Translations under genes and position numbers: made by a program
Part shown: piece after piece, positions 44,837 through 54,296 of the stretch
Numbering within the stretch: the first letter of the stretch is position 1
How the letters are laid out: every line of letters begins with the position of its first letter
The notes under the pieces: model-generated
Told to the model about the DNA's origin: nothing
Database searches by the model: none
What the model saw: the letters and a program-made list of their open reading frames with translations, nothing else
Source: Kastovskya adunca ATA6-11-RM4
GTDB taxonomy: Bacteria > Cyanobacteriota > Cyanobacteriia > Cyanobacteriales > Coleofasciculaceae
NCBI GenBank assembly: GCA_019359445.1
Contig: JAHHHJ010000004.1
Span: 186,001-250,000 of the forward strand
Direction of reading: 5' to 3'
DNA: 64,000 nucleotides

Positions 44837-46003
44837 TTAGTAAGAAATTTGACGGTAAGCCTGAATCATTTGTTGGGCGATCGCCTCCCAGCTATAATTC
44901 TCCAACGCATACTTCCGAGCATTCAATCCCCGTCGCCTACATTCTTCCCCATCCAACAGCGCCTCTCGTAAGCGCTGCGTCAGCTCATCCACCTCACAAC
45001 TGGCAATCCATCCCGCTTCTGCATCCCGTACTTCCTGCCAAATATGTACCTGGTCAGAAATTACCACAGGCGTCCCTGCCACCATGGCTTCTGCTACAGC
45101 AATGCCAAAGTTTTCATAGTAAGAAGGTAAGACAAACAGGTCAGCCGCTTGGATTAAAGCCGCTTTCAATTCACCTGACACAAAGCCTGTAATGGTTGTT
45201 CTCTCTACTAGCAGCGATGCCTTCACCCGTTGCTGTATCTGACTTTCGTAATCTGGATCTTGGGGATTAGTTCCTGCCAGAACAAAGTGAAAATCTTGCC
45301 CCTCCGCCAACAGCTTCTCCAAGGCTGGTAAGAGTAAATCCAACCCCTTTTTCGGGTCAATTCGGGACATGAACAGGACTAAAGGCTGTTCTGGAGGAAT
45401 ACCAAATTGCTCACGCACAGGAACAGGAGAGGATGCGGAAGGATAAACTCCCAGGGGAATCACTAAATCCGGTGTCTGAGTCCCAAAGCGTTCGGAAATC
45501 TTTGCTTCTTGGTCGCTAGTAAAGTGAATCGCCGCCGCGCCTGCTAAATTTGGTCGTTCCAGCAAGGTTGCATAAATCTGCTTCAATTGCCGTTTTTTGC
45601 GTAAATCCGCCGGGTCAAGGGTTCCTAACGGTCGCAGGATATAAGGTAAGTTCTTGTTACGCGCCACCGTCGCGGCTGCCGTACTTACAGGTGAAAACAG
45701 AGCGTGGATATGGGCAAGGTCATATTCCTGAGCGTGAGTACCTAACCAGCGCAGCAACTCCAGAGAGAATTTATAGCGACGGAACGGGCTGCAACGAAAG
45801 TATCGCACCTGATAGCCATCCTGCTCAACGGGTTTATTGAGGGGCACATCTAGTGGTGCTTGCCCGGCATCACCATTGGAGTCCGTTGTCAGTACCGTTA
45901 CCTCAACCCCCTGGGATGCTAACGCTGAAGAAAGCCCCATGACCATCTGACTGGGGCCACCGTAAATCAGAGAAATTGAAGGGACAATTTGTAGAACCCG
46001 CAT
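44837..46003 (-). CDS. Glycosyltransferase family 4 (HpsO/HpsP-like candidate)
   Basis: A 388-residue GT-B enzyme. RVLQIVPSISLIYGGPSQMV marks the acceptor-domain start; the donor domain has VLFMSRIDPKKGLDLLLPAL and the E-x7-E motif LPSYYENFGIAVAEAMVAGT. ATG at 46003 gives the family start; a longer frame to 46072 is encoded by repeat-like DNA (GGTGAAGGATGAAGG region) and is rejected. First of a minus-strand four-gene cluster with GT4, GT2 and HpsL-like genes; hps-like naming is by context. Confidence 0.86.
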   Translation of the reverse strand: MRVLQIVPSISLIYGGPSQMVMGLSSALASQGVEVTVLTTDSNGDAGQAPLDVPLNKPVEQDGYQVRYFRCSPFRRYKFSLELLRWLGTHAQEYDLAHIHALFSPVSTAAATVARNKNLPYILRPLGTLDPADLRKKRQLKQIYATLLERPNLAGAAAIHFTSDQEAKISERFGTQTPDLVIPLGVYPSASSPVPVREQFGIPPEQPLVLFMSRIDPKKGLDLLLPALEKLLAEGQDFHFVLAGTNPQDPDYESQIQQRVKASLLVERTTITGFVSGELKAALIQAADLFVLPSYYENFGIAVAEAMVAGTPVVISDQVHIWQEVRDAEAGWIASCEVDELTQRLREALLDGEECRRRGLNARKYALENYSWEAIAQQMIQAYRQISY

Positions 46004-46081
46004 AGTTGTCGTTAATGGGGGATGGGTGAAGGATGAAGGATGAACGACTAGGCATGTTTTCACTCCTGCCACGTCCGATTC

Positions 46082-46138
46082 AGATCCCCCTTAAAAGGAG
46101 AACTTTGACTAAATTCTCCCCCCTTTTTAAGGGGATCT
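46082..46138. repeat. Imperfect inverted repeat (AGATCCCC/GGGGATCT)
   Basis: Left arm AGATCCCCCTTAAAAGG near 46083-46098 and right arm CCTTTTTAAGGGGATCT near 46123-46138. It lies between two GT4 genes. The AGATCCCCC type is a known dispersed cyanobacterial palindrome and resembles that at 17.8 kb only in its ends. Confidence 0.7.
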
Positions 46139-46158
46139 CTGGGGCAAGAAAACAGACC

Positions 46159-47334
46159 CTAGCCATTAGCCAACAACTGCTTGTAAAACTCTAGCTGCTG
46201 TTTGGCTAATGCTTGATTGGTGTACTGGCTCATCGCTTTTTCGTAGCCCAAATCTCCTAGTTTTTGAGCTAATTCTGGCTGTTCTATGAGTTGTCGCAGG
46301 CAGTTTTGCAGGGCTTGAACATCCTTTTCAGGAAACACTAAACCTGCCTCGCCAATTACATAGGGAATTTCTCCAGAGTCTGAGCCAATGACTGGTACTT
46401 TGGACGCCATCGCCTCAATCAGCACATGTCCAAACTGTTCCTTCCAGCCTGCTGCTGTGAGGGTTTTGAACTCATAGGTAGTCTCTGAAGGCAACACCAG
46501 CGTATCCATCACGTTGATATACTTAGGCACTTCATCATGAGGCACGCTTTCGACTAAAACAAGCTGGTCTTTGATGCCCCACTCGGCGGCTTTGTCCATC
46601 AAGACTGACTGCAATGGCCCTCGTCCTAACAAAAGCCACTTCCAAGGAAGCCCTTGCAGCCCTGCTAAGGTTTTTCCGAGGGTGAGCAAGCCCTTTTCTT
46701 CCACAAACCGCCCCACAAACCCGACTACAAATTCATCGGGTTGGATGCCCAACTGCTGTTTTAATTCTGGTTGCGATCGCGGACAAAATCGCTGTTCATC
46801 TACCCCTAATTGCGGCATCACTTTCACGGCACCCTGATAGCCGTGCTGCCGTAGCACCTCCACCCCATCCTGATTGCCAGAAATCAGTCCGTCAGTATGA
46901 TGCAGGTTGTAGCCTTCCAATAAGGAGATGGGGAATTTCACGTCATAGGGCAAATTCCACCAGGTAAAGAAGACATTTTTCGCCTGTAGCCCCAACAACT
47001 TATTTAGCGTAATTAGTTGGGCGTAGCCTAATGCCTTTGCCCCTTGTTCCACTTGAATAATATCAGGGCGAAACTGGCGCAATAAAGCAACAATGTCTAA
47101 TCCAAAGGTGAGCAATCCCTGATTATTTTGACTGAAGTTGGAAATCGGTACAACGCGAAATGAGCCTTCCTGACGCGGCGGCGTTTCAATAATTTTGTTC
47201 TGGACGCCACCGGGACGCCAGCGACGCGGAACAACCACCGTCACTTCAATTCCCGGTTCCAATCGGGCTAGCGCCCGTAGCTTCTCGCAGTTAAGGTCAA
47301 CGATGTAAGAATGGCTGGCAACAAGAATTTTCAT
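46159..47334 (-). CDS. Glycosyltransferase family 4
   Basis: A 391-residue GT4. KILVASHSYIVDLNCEKLRA opens the acceptor domain; VVGFVGRFVEEKGLLTLGKT starts the donor domain and QFGHVLIEAMASKVPVIGS contains the E-x7-E-like motif. The order GT4, GT4, GT2, polymerase-like membrane protein resembles hps loci of filamentous cyanobacteria, where HpsO/HpsP-type GT4 enzymes occur. Specificity is unknown. It lies 18 bases after the GT2 gene. Confidence 0.86.
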   Translation of the reverse strand: MKILVASHSYIVDLNCEKLRALARLEPGIEVTVVVPRRWRPGGVQNKIIETPPRQEGSFRVVPISNFSQNNQGLLTFGLDIVALLRQFRPDIIQVEQGAKALGYAQLITLNKLLGLQAKNVFFTWWNLPYDVKFPISLLEGYNLHHTDGLISGNQDGVEVLRQHGYQGAVKVMPQLGVDEQRFCPRSQPELKQQLGIQPDEFVVGFVGRFVEEKGLLTLGKTLAGLQGLPWKWLLLGRGPLQSVLMDKAAEWGIKDQLVLVESVPHDEVPKYINVMDTLVLPSETTYEFKTLTAAGWKEQFGHVLIEAMASKVPVIGSDSGEIPYVIGEAGLVFPEKDVQALQNCLRQLIEQPELAQKLGDLGYEKAMSQYTNQALAKQQLEFYKQLLANG

Positions 47335-47352
47335 TGGTTTAGAGACTAGGAA

Positions 47353-48384
47353 CTAGGTAGAAGACGAAGCCGCAGCAGTTTCCTCGCCTGTTGCCTGTTG
47401 CCTGTAATTTGTTGCTAATTTGTCAAGTTGCGTATAGTGTTGACCGCGATCGCCACTAGATTTAGTCAGAGTAATCAGGGCGTTGAGAAAGCCCAGAGTG
47501 TAGAAACCACCACGGCTAAGAATTTTGACCGGAGAGCCGCTTTTGTTGCAGGGGGGATGTCCTAGGACGTGGCAATCGAATAAACGACCATATAAGCGTA
47601 AGGCTTGGGATGGGGTTAAATTCTTCATCCCCAGCAAGAAATGGTTGTGGTAGAAGGTGAGTTGGTATTTGAGCGATCGCGTACTGATATCGTGACAGCC
47701 ACCAGTCTCTTCGCCTAAATGCACTAAATGCGCTTCCGGGTCGTACCAAATCTGATACCCGGTTTTTCGCAGGCGCAAGCAAAAATCTGACTCTTCCCGC
47801 ACGGCACTGCCTTTAAAACGCTCATCAAACCACAACCCGTGTTTGGTAAAGATTTCCCGGCGGAAGGACATATTGCAGCCCCTAGCAGAAATCACCCGTT
47901 GCGGCTTTACTGTATGCACCAGATCGATGTGATACCACGCAATACCGGGGTCCATCGCTTCCGGCGGCAAATCCTCAATGGTGAGCTTATTTCCCGAATC
48001 CGCTAACTTCATGCGGTCAAACACCCGTCCTGCCACCGCTCCAACTTCCGGACGCTGGTAGTTCCGCGCGTGGGTTTGCAGGTATTGCGGCGGTAATTCG
48101 ACATCATCGTCGATAAATAAAATGATTTCGCCAACTGCCCGCCTAACGGCGTAATTCCGTGCTCCGGGTAAGCTTGCCCAATCGACTCGAAACCACTGAA
48201 TTTTACCAGAAGCAGCTAGCTGTTCTAAATCAGCCAGAGTTTCCGGTTCGTGGGTGGGGGTTTGATCGACCACCAGCACTTCCAAAGCAGGATAGTCTTG
48301 CTGCAAAACATCCTTAAGCGTATTCCGCAACGGTTCTTCCCGTCCGTAGGTGGGAATGATCACCGAAATTAAAGGCGAGTTCAC
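47353..48384 (-). CDS. Glycosyltransferase family 2 (HpsE-like)
   Basis: A 343-residue GT2. LISVIIPTYGREEPLRNTLK, VVDQTPTHEP, LFIDDDVELPP (metal triad), GCNMSFRREIFTKHGLWFDE, and VREESDFCLRLRKTGYQIWY make a complete GT-A domain. The C-terminal part (about 250-330) has LYGRLFDCHVLGHPPC and a hydrophobic segment, typical of HpsE-type enzymes. GTG start with AAGGAG twelve bases upstream. HpsE in Nostoc is needed for hormogonium polysaccharide and gliding; assignment is tentative. Confidence 0.82.
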   Translation of the reverse strand: MNSPLISVIIPTYGREEPLRNTLKDVLQQDYPALEVLVVDQTPTHEPETLADLEQLAASGKIQWFRVDWASLPGARNYAVRRAVGEIILFIDDDVELPPQYLQTHARNYQRPEVGAVAGRVFDRMKLADSGNKLTIEDLPPEAMDPGIAWYHIDLVHTVKPQRVISARGCNMSFRREIFTKHGLWFDERFKGSAVREESDFCLRLRKTGYQIWYDPEAHLVHLGEETGGCHDISTRSLKYQLTFYHNHFLLGMKNLTPSQALRLYGRLFDCHVLGHPPCNKSGSPVKILSRGGFYTLGFLNALITLTKSSGDRGQHYTQLDKLATNYRQQATGEETAAASSST

Positions 48385-48440
48385 GGGTTTTCTTGCTCCT
48401 TGTTAAGTGCTGAGGGATGTTGGGATTGATTAGCGATCGC

Positions 48441-50150
48441 CTAAGATACCGCCTTGCCAAGCGTAGGTTTTTTCCGTTTCTTGACGCCACGTTTCTTTTT
48501 ACTAGAAAATTCCGCCTCTTGCAGGGCGATTAACTTTTCTCTTTCTTGTCGATCTATCACTGGCAGTTTTAAAGCCACTCCAGCAAAAGCCCAGTAATAC
48601 ACGGCTACGGGGTCAACATCGAGGGGGTAGTAATAGGTGTTATAGCCTAGGCACAAAACAAACACCCAGAAACTCGCCCCAAAACTGCGGATACTTTTAT
48701 CTCGCAGCGATCGGTAAGTTTTAAACGTGATTACCGTCAAACTGGTCGCCAGCCCTAAAAATGCTAAAGTGCCAAATGGTCCAACTTCGTAGAGCACCTT
48801 CGGATAGTAGGTCTCTACAAGTTCTGTATCACCGAAGACACGGGTAGAATTAGTCGCTCGTCCCAAGCCTCTGCCCAGAAAGCCTCTTTGTTGTCTAAAT
48901 GCCCAATGAAATTGCTCTTCAATAAAAGCTTGAGGAGGTGAGGCTTCCCAGCGACTGGTAAAACTATCAATTCGCTCCTGAACGAGCGCCGGGTTACTTG
49001 CTGCGGCAATGCTCAATACCATTGCTAGCCCTACTCCAATGGGAATAAAACGTTTGAGGTTCGCCACTTGACCTGTCAGGATCAACAGAATCACGATGAC
49101 GGTGGGTACCAGTGCTAAGGCAATGCGCTGACCAGAAATTACCGCATTGACAAACACCGCTGCCATCCCCACTAAACCGCCGATCCGCCAGAAGAGTGAG
49201 GGGTCACTAAATGCCGTCGCAAACGTGGTAAAAGCATTGGCAATCAAAAACCAAGCCCACTGCCAGGGTGCAACAAATGTGCCGGGTAAGCGAATCATCC
49301 CTTGAGAAGGACTATAAACCAGAGAGCCACCCACTAAACATTTCGCATCGAGTGTGGCTTTAAATAAATCGGCTCCGACGAGATGGTCAGTTCCCTGACA
49401 CCGCCCGGTGCGGAGCATCATGTACTGCATAAAGCCTAGTACGCAGCAAATAATTGCTAGGACAACATGGACGCGGGTAAAGTGCAGCAGATCCTTCTTG
49501 TCTCGAATCAGGTAGTAGGCACAGAAGATTAAGGGAATATATCCTACAAAAACCTTTAGACCTAAAATTCCCTGCAAGACGGGTTGTCCGTCTTTACAAA
49601 CCAGCCCTCTGCCACCATCTAATAAGCTTTCGCAGGCGGGAGCAAATTGCTGGGAGCCATTAACAAACAGCAGCGTCAGCAGGCACATCACCAGGAGAAT
49701 TATCAGCGCTGGTTTAAGCTGTTTGGAAACCAGAATCGGTTGTTTTCTGCGGCGAATGTCTTGAACGAGTGCAATGAGTGCCGGAATATAAAATCCATCT
49801 TTGGCTAACTGAAACAGAGGACTGCCTCCCCCAATCCAGTAAGTAACGGTACCGCTAAAGGGCATGTAGATGAAAAAAGCCCAAAGGGCGGCTCTGGGAT
49901 ATTTGTACGCAAACGCCAGAGTTGGCAATCCGACTCCGGCTGCTACGCCCAGTTTCGGATCGACTGCCAAGCTCACAGGTACGCCCAAGGCGATCGCCAT
50001 AAAGATGCTGACGAAGATAAATTGCGTCAGTTCTTTGCGATCCTGCTGAACTTTGCGCTTTTGGGCTAACTGCTCTTTGGAGCTTAATGTTGGAGCATCA
50101 GATGTTTTTTTCCCTTTTGTTGACTTTTTCTTGGACTTTGATTTCAGCAT
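48441..50150 (-). CDS. hpsL: O-antigen ligase/polymerase-like membrane protein (HpsL-like)
   Basis: A 569-residue polytopic membrane protein. A Lys-rich cytoplasmic head (MLKSKSKKKSTKGKKTSDA) precedes about twelve hydrophobic segments with large extracytoplasmic loops, including a Cys-containing loop (FAPACESLLDGGRGLVCKDG), the pattern of Wzy/O-antigen ligase proteins. The C-terminus is Lys-rich again (SSKKKRGVKKRKKP). I use ATG 50150 with AGGG upstream, not 50192. It matches the HpsL description (putative Wzy-type polymerase) and sits at the head of the GT cluster. Call rests on layout and context. Confidence 0.72.
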   Translation of the reverse strand: MLKSKSKKKSTKGKKTSDAPTLSSKEQLAQKRKVQQDRKELTQFIFVSIFMAIALGVPVSLAVDPKLGVAAGVGLPTLAFAYKYPRAALWAFFIYMPFSGTVTYWIGGGSPLFQLAKDGFYIPALIALVQDIRRRKQPILVSKQLKPALIILLVMCLLTLLFVNGSQQFAPACESLLDGGRGLVCKDGQPVLQGILGLKVFVGYIPLIFCAYYLIRDKKDLLHFTRVHVVLAIICCVLGFMQYMMLRTGRCQGTDHLVGADLFKATLDAKCLVGGSLVYSPSQGMIRLPGTFVAPWQWAWFLIANAFTTFATAFSDPSLFWRIGGLVGMAAVFVNAVISGQRIALALVPTVIVILLILTGQVANLKRFIPIGVGLAMVLSIAAASNPALVQERIDSFTSRWEASPPQAFIEEQFHWAFRQQRGFLGRGLGRATNSTRVFGDTELVETYYPKVLYEVGPFGTLAFLGLATSLTVITFKTYRSLRDKSIRSFGASFWVFVLCLGYNTYYYPLDVDPVAVYYWAFAGVALKLPVIDRQEREKLIALQEAEFSSKKKRGVKKRKKPTLGKAVS

Positions 50151-50335
50151 GGAAAGCCCTATCAAGCTGGCGTCCCATCGATTTTGGCACAAGAAAGTTA
50201 GAAATTGGGGAGTGGGAAGTGGCGAAAGCTGGGAGTGGGAAAGTAAACAAGGGCAGGTTTAGGGAAGGTCTCGGTGACAAATTTGTTGCCAGTCAGCCAA
50301 GCCCACCCTGAAACCAAAAACAGACAACGAAAAAG

Positions 50336-51805
50336 CTATTGCAAATGCTGCTCTACCACAGCTACTAGCTGGGATGCCCACCGCTCGGCGACTTGAGCAT
50401 CGGCGGCTTCTACCATGACTCGGATTAGAGGTTCAGTACCAGAGGCGCGGACGAGGATGCGTCCGTGATCTCCCATGGCAGTTTCCGCTTGGGCGATCGC
50501 ATTTTGCAAAGGTTCGCAATCTTGCCAGTAACGACGGCGCTCGCGGTCTTCAACTCGCACATTACACAGTAGTTGCGGGTAAGTCGTAAAGCTTTGATCT
50601 ATCAACTGGGATAAAGAAGTCCCCGAACGCCGCACCAAGCAGGAAAGATGTAACGCTGTCATTAAGCCATCACCCGTCATCCCATAGTGGTGGCAAAGGA
50701 TATGTCCCGATTGCTCGCCGCCCAACATCGCTCCCGAACGGATCATTTCGGCATAAACATACTGATCGCCCACGGCTGTCCGGACAAAGTTTCCCCCCAG
50801 ATCTGTCCAAGCCCGCTCAAAGCCCAGATTTGCCATCACCGTCGCGACAATCAAATTGTCTGGCAATCGATTTGTCTGCCGCAGGGTTTGACCCCAGAAA
50901 TAGAGAATATAATCCCCATCCACCACGCGACCTTGAGGATCGACCGCCATCACGCGATCGGCATCGCCATCAAAGGCAAAACCCAGTTCAGCGTTGTGCT
51001 GCTGAACCGCCGCTTTCAGCGCCCCAAGATGGGTTGAACCACAGTTAACATTAATCCGCGCACCATCGGGTTGATCGTGCAAGCAAATCACCTCTGCCCC
51101 CATCGCGGTAAAAACCTCAGGGGCGAGCTTCACCGACGCTCCCCATGCTAAGTCCAGCACAATCCGCATTCCCTGCAAGTTTATATCACCATGCAGCGGA
51201 CGCTTCAGAAAATCGGTATATTCTCTCGTCAACTCTGGTCGATGGTAATGCTGTCCCCACTCTCCATTCAGGAGCAGGTTCGGACTCATCCCTCTCAAAC
51301 CCGCTTCAATTTGCTCTTGCAAGTGAGAGGGCAACTTAGTTCCTTGAGAATCAAAAAACTTAATGCCGTTATCTTCCGGCGGGTTGTGGCTAGCGGAAAT
51401 CATCACTCCACCTACCGCATCGGTCACTGCTGCCAGATAAGCCACACAAGGCGTCGGACATAAGCCGAGATTCCAGACTTCCAGTCCGGCTGAGGTTAAT
51501 CCTGCCGTCAGTGCCATTGATAGCATATCGCCGGAGCTTCTGGAATCTTGCCCCAGAATCACCGGGCCGTTTTTGGGTGCTACGGTTTGTAGGACTTGAC
51601 CTGCCCAAAAACCAATTTGCAATGCCAACGGCGCAGTCAGTAAATCGCCGACTCGTCCCCGAATGCCATCGGTGCCAAACAAAGGAGTTGCGGGTAGCGA
51701 TAAGGGATAGGGAGCAACGCCAATATCTGAGCAAGGTAGCTGCCGTTGAGGCGACGACGGTTCTACACGTTGAACACCCTGAGGCCGTACAGAAGATGTA
51801 ACCAT
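50336..51805 (-). CDS. glmM: Phosphoglucosamine mutase GlmM
   Basis: Converts glucosamine-6-phosphate to glucosamine-1-phosphate on the way to UDP-GlcNAc for peptidoglycan and glycans. 489 residues, with a 40-residue N-terminal extension common in cyanobacteria. The active-site serine is Ser139 in [32 protein letters not shown] is the metal site; GGEQSGHIL and [16 protein letters not shown] are the sugar- and phosphate-binding loops. ATG 51805 is chosen over 51850 because a GAGGAAAG lies nearby. It may supply the neighbouring polysaccharide genes but is essential anyway. Confidence 0.95.
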   Translation of the reverse strand: MVTSSVRPQGVQRVEPSSPQRQLPCSDIGVAPYPLSLPATPLFGTDGIRGRVGDLLTAPLALQIGFWAGQVLQTVAPKNGPVILGQDSRSSGDMLSMALTAGLTSAGLEVWNLGLCPTPCVAYLAAVTDAVGGVMISASHNPPEDNGIKFFDSQGTKLPSHLQEQIEAGLRGMSPNLLLNGEWGQHYHRPELTREYTDFLKRPLHGDINLQGMRIVLDLAWGASVKLAPEVFTAMGAEVICLHDQPDGARINVNCGSTHLGALKAAVQQHNAELGFAFDGDADRVMAVDPQGRVVDGDYILYFWGQTLRQTNRLPDNLIVATVMANLGFERAWTDLGGNFVRTAVGDQYVYAEMIRSGAMLGGEQSGHILCHHYGMTGDGLMTALHLSCLVRRSGTSLSQLIDQSFTTYPQLLCNVRVEDRERRRYWQDCEPLQNAIAQAETAMGDHGRILVRASGTEPLIRVMVEAADAQVAERWASQLVAVVEQHLQ

Positions 51806-52375
51806 AATTAAACTTTCCTCACACAACACACTCTCAGTGGAGAATAACACTTTCTTAAAATTTGTTCTCTCTCTAATTAGGTAGTAAGACAGCTGATTAA
51901 TGTTGATTGGCTAGGGTAAGCAAGAACTGCATGATCTTTGATGCCTTTAGCCCCGATTATTCTCAAAAATCAAGTCATCTCTGCCGGGGTTGAGATTAAT
52001 CCTAGGCACAGAAGTGTTGGTTAATCTCAAGGCATTGACATCCTCCCCACCCTAGAAGGGATAGGGATTTCTAGAGATAGGAACAGCTAAACCTGCTCAT
52101 ATCCCAAATTAGGTCAAATCATCTTGAATAAAGAGCGATCGCTCGCTAAAATTCCCCAGGAAGCCGACTCTGAAGTTTAGCGAACGTTACCGCTGAATTA
52201 TGCCGATTCACAACTAAGCATAAGCAGAGAAAGTGGGATATTTCGGTTTTTTAAGGCAGAGTGAATAGTAAACATTGGGTTCGCTGCACATTACACCGTC
52301 CTACTTCGCTGCAATAGGATTATCCGGATAAGCGCAGTAGCTACCAAGCCGTATTTCCTCCCCACCCCGATCTTT
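51806..52375. other. Intergenic region with IS-end-like hairpin
   Basis: 570 bases upstream of glmM and downstream of the DUF7734 gene. It contains a decayed IS200/IS605-type terminal sequence at 52034-52078 and otherwise no gene. glmM promoter presumably lies at its left end. Confidence 0.5.
52034..52078. mobile_element. Remnant of an IS200/IS605-family element end
   Basis: CATTGACATCCTCCCC followed by an imperfect hairpin (CCCT-AGA-AGGG) and GGGATTTCT. This matches the usual end of cyanobacterial tnpB-type elements, GACATCCTCCCC-stem-GGGGATTC. No transposase remains nearby, so it is a scar or a solo end. Confidence 0.55.
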
Positions 52376-52675
52376 CTAGACTCCTACCTCTGATAGGATG
52401 CCCTGCATGACATCCCAGCTTATTCCTTGTTGTATATAACGCGGGGCATCAGGATTATAGGGACTAGCGGCGCGGTCAATTGAGACAATCTTCGCGTCCT
52501 CTGGTAGTACAGGAGTATCTGGATCAAAAGCAGTCGGGCGCATCAACGAACTGGAAAAGCCTTTGAAGATAGCAATCTGGTCTTCTTCTCCAGCAATCTC
52601 TACGCTGACAAGTAAGACTTCTTGCGGACGCTTGCTCGTGTATTCCTCTAGACGCCGCCCGATGGAATTATTCAT
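52376..52675 (-). CDS. DUF7734 family small protein
   Basis: A 99-residue conserved cyanobacterial protein of unknown function, no membrane segment. RRLEEYTSKRPQEVLLVSVE, then DQIAIFKGFSSSLMRPTAFDPDTPVLPE and a C-terminal helix ISWDVMQGILSEVGV. The longer frame to 52696 is less likely; ATG 52675 starts MNNSIG. Conserved Ile-Phe-Lys-Gly and Pro-Thr-Ala-Phe-Asp suggest a small beta fold. Confidence 0.7.
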   Translation of the reverse strand: MNNSIGRRLEEYTSKRPQEVLLVSVEIAGEEDQIAIFKGFSSSLMRPTAFDPDTPVLPEDAKIVSIDRAASPYNPDAPRYIQQGISWDVMQGILSEVGV

Positions 52676-52801
52676 TGACTGCTGTTCTCTTAGCAAATTG
52701 TCGGCAAGCCTACTTGCCCGTTTGAATTTGAAATGCAGAGGGCAAGAGAGGTTTACGCACTAGGTAACAGAGGGATTCTGCCGTAAATCAGTTGAAAATT
52801 C

Positions 52802-53395
52802 TTACTGTTGGATGGCAGAACGTCCCTGTCTACCTAAGCGCACCAGGATGAAATAGCTCAAGCAGATGACATAGATAAATAATCCAGTCATCCCCAAAAA
52901 GCCGAGAAATTCCGGTCGGGAAGCTGGATGAATATATTGCTTAAACAGGAGAGATGGTTCTATCCAAATGCGGCAAGAGGGGGTTTGGATGGCGCGTTCA
53001 ACAAAGGCACACCGCAGGAATGGGAGGGCGAACAAAGCACCTAACGTGCTGTAAATCGTTATTGCCCAACGCCAGGACGTAACTGCCAGCTTTAAGGGGC
53101 GCGGCGGCTGGTCATCAATTTCTTCGTTTAAGTCGGCCCAAAACCACAAGGCGATGGGAATCAGGAGGCGGGCAAAAAAGCCTGTAGCGAAACCGATTGG
53201 CCAAGCGGCAATCAGTATATAAATGGTAATGGCGAAGAGACTGGAAACCCGCCAATAGATGATTAACAGGCGCTGTATGAATTCCGCTCTTTGTACAAAC
53301 GCCCAAATCAGCAAAATGATCGGGATGATAACAGTAAATAATAGCGCTAGTCTGTAATCTGTCCAGACGAGCGATCGCAGTAGTCCCTCTTCCAT
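52802..53395 (-). CDS. DUF3177 family membrane protein
   Basis: A 197-residue cyanobacterial membrane protein, function unknown. Five hydrophobic segments can be seen: ALLFTVIIPIILLIWAFVQ, LFAITIYILIAAWPIGFATG, ARLLIPIALWFWADL, WAITIYSTLGALFALPFL, and FLGMTGLFIYVICLSYFILV. The loop SCRIWIEPSLLFKQYIHP faces one side. ATG 53395 is used, since the TTG at 53407 adds only four residues. Confidence 0.75.
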   Translation of the reverse strand: MEEGLLRSLVWTDYRLALLFTVIIPIILLIWAFVQRAEFIQRLLIIYWRVSSLFAITIYILIAAWPIGFATGFFARLLIPIALWFWADLNEEIDDQPPRPLKLAVTSWRWAITIYSTLGALFALPFLRCAFVERAIQTPSCRIWIEPSLLFKQYIHPASRPEFLGFLGMTGLFIYVICLSYFILVRLGRQGRSAIQQ

Positions 53396-53484
53396 GCTTC
53401 TTGCCAAAATGACTTCTATCTATGTTAGGGCAGGAAGGGAAATCGAGGATAAGCCGTTATACAGATAATCCCTCGTCGCTTCCC

Positions 53485-53528
53485 CAAAAAACAAGCAGCT
53501 AGCATCCGATGGGGAACGTCTAGCTGCT
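53485..53528 (-). terminator. Rho-independent terminator of CP12
   Basis: Nine-base-pair perfect stem AGCAGCTAG (53494-53502) with CTAGCTGCT (53520-53528) and a 17-base loop. Read on the minus strand, TTGTTTTTT follows the stem. It lies 61 bases after the CP12 stop, the correct position and strand. Confidence 0.82.
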
Positions 53529-53588
53529 CAGGAATCTATCTCGGCTATCTAATCAAGGGATGTGGCTAAGTAGCAACCCTCAACACCT

Positions 53589-53813
53589 TTAGTTATCGTC
53601 GATCCGGCACTCAGGAGCCTCAGGATTATCATCGCAGTACCGCTCAAGGGAGTTTTTCTGCTTGCCTTTTTTTTGCTGGTGTGAAGCTTCAGCTTGCAGT
53701 TCTTCTACAGCGTCCCATGCCGCAGCACAATCACCGGACTCTGAACCTTTCGTGTCGCAAACGATACGAGCTTGGTCGCGCTCTTGTTCGATTTTGTCTT
53801 GAATATCACTCAT
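53589..53813 (-). CDS. cp12: CP12, Calvin cycle regulatory protein
   Basis: A 74-residue intrinsically flexible protein that bridges GAPDH and phosphoribulokinase in the dark, inactivating both under thioredoxin control. Two cysteine pairs, Cys19/Cys29 and Cys60/Cys69, form the redox-controlled disulfides. The AWDAVEELQAEASH helix and the C-terminal CDDNPEAPECRIDDN, which binds GAPDH, are diagnostic. A stand-alone gene with its own terminator; the promoter lies in the 480-base region to the right. Confidence 0.97.
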   Translation of the reverse strand: MSDIQDKIEQERDQARIVCDTKGSESGDCAAAWDAVEELQAEASHQQKKGKQKNSLERYCDDNPEAPECRIDDN

Positions 53814-54296
53814 TGTTTTTTGTTCTAGTTACCTTACTTATTCAGTGTAGGAAACCTTGTTTAACCTTTTTGAAGATTTCCAACCAATTACAGGTTTAGC
53901 GTAGTGGCTCAGTTGGTGAGTGCTACTTAATTTCTGTCTTATCGCAGAACAGTAGCTCTTTAGAAGAATAATCTCTATCTTTTAAGATTTGACTAACCTT
54001 CAGTCTCTTCGCCTGTCAGCTTACACTGAACTGACTTTACTATCTATTTACATATTAACTTGTGTTAAGGTGTGTTCTTTGTAACTTAAGTTGTATTCGC
54101 CCCACTCTCACCTTTAACCACCAGGAGGCTCCCGTCATCATTCTTTGATTTGATGAAGGGAAGGCGTTACAAGATGATCCTTCAGTCTCTGACCTTGGCT
54201 CCAGAGGAGCTGTCATCTGGAGTTATCATAAAGTTTTGAAGTGTCTGCCAATCGCCTCAGTACGCATCCGCATCGGGAACGAATTTGGTAAAACCA
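53814..54296. other. Divergent intergenic region CP12 / FIST protein
   Basis: 483 bases. It should hold both promoters. A 22-codon plus-strand ORF (54174-54239, starting MILQSLTLAPEE) with a 7-bp hairpin CTCCAGA/TCTGGAG (54199-54222) inside it could be a leader of the FIST gene, but the evidence is thin. Confidence 0.4.

Noticed and set aside
53895-53935. tRNA-like stretch (GTGGCTCAGTTGGTGAG)
   Set aside because: It resembles the D-arm of a tRNA, but no acceptor pairing, anticodon stem or T-arm (GGTTCGA) follows.
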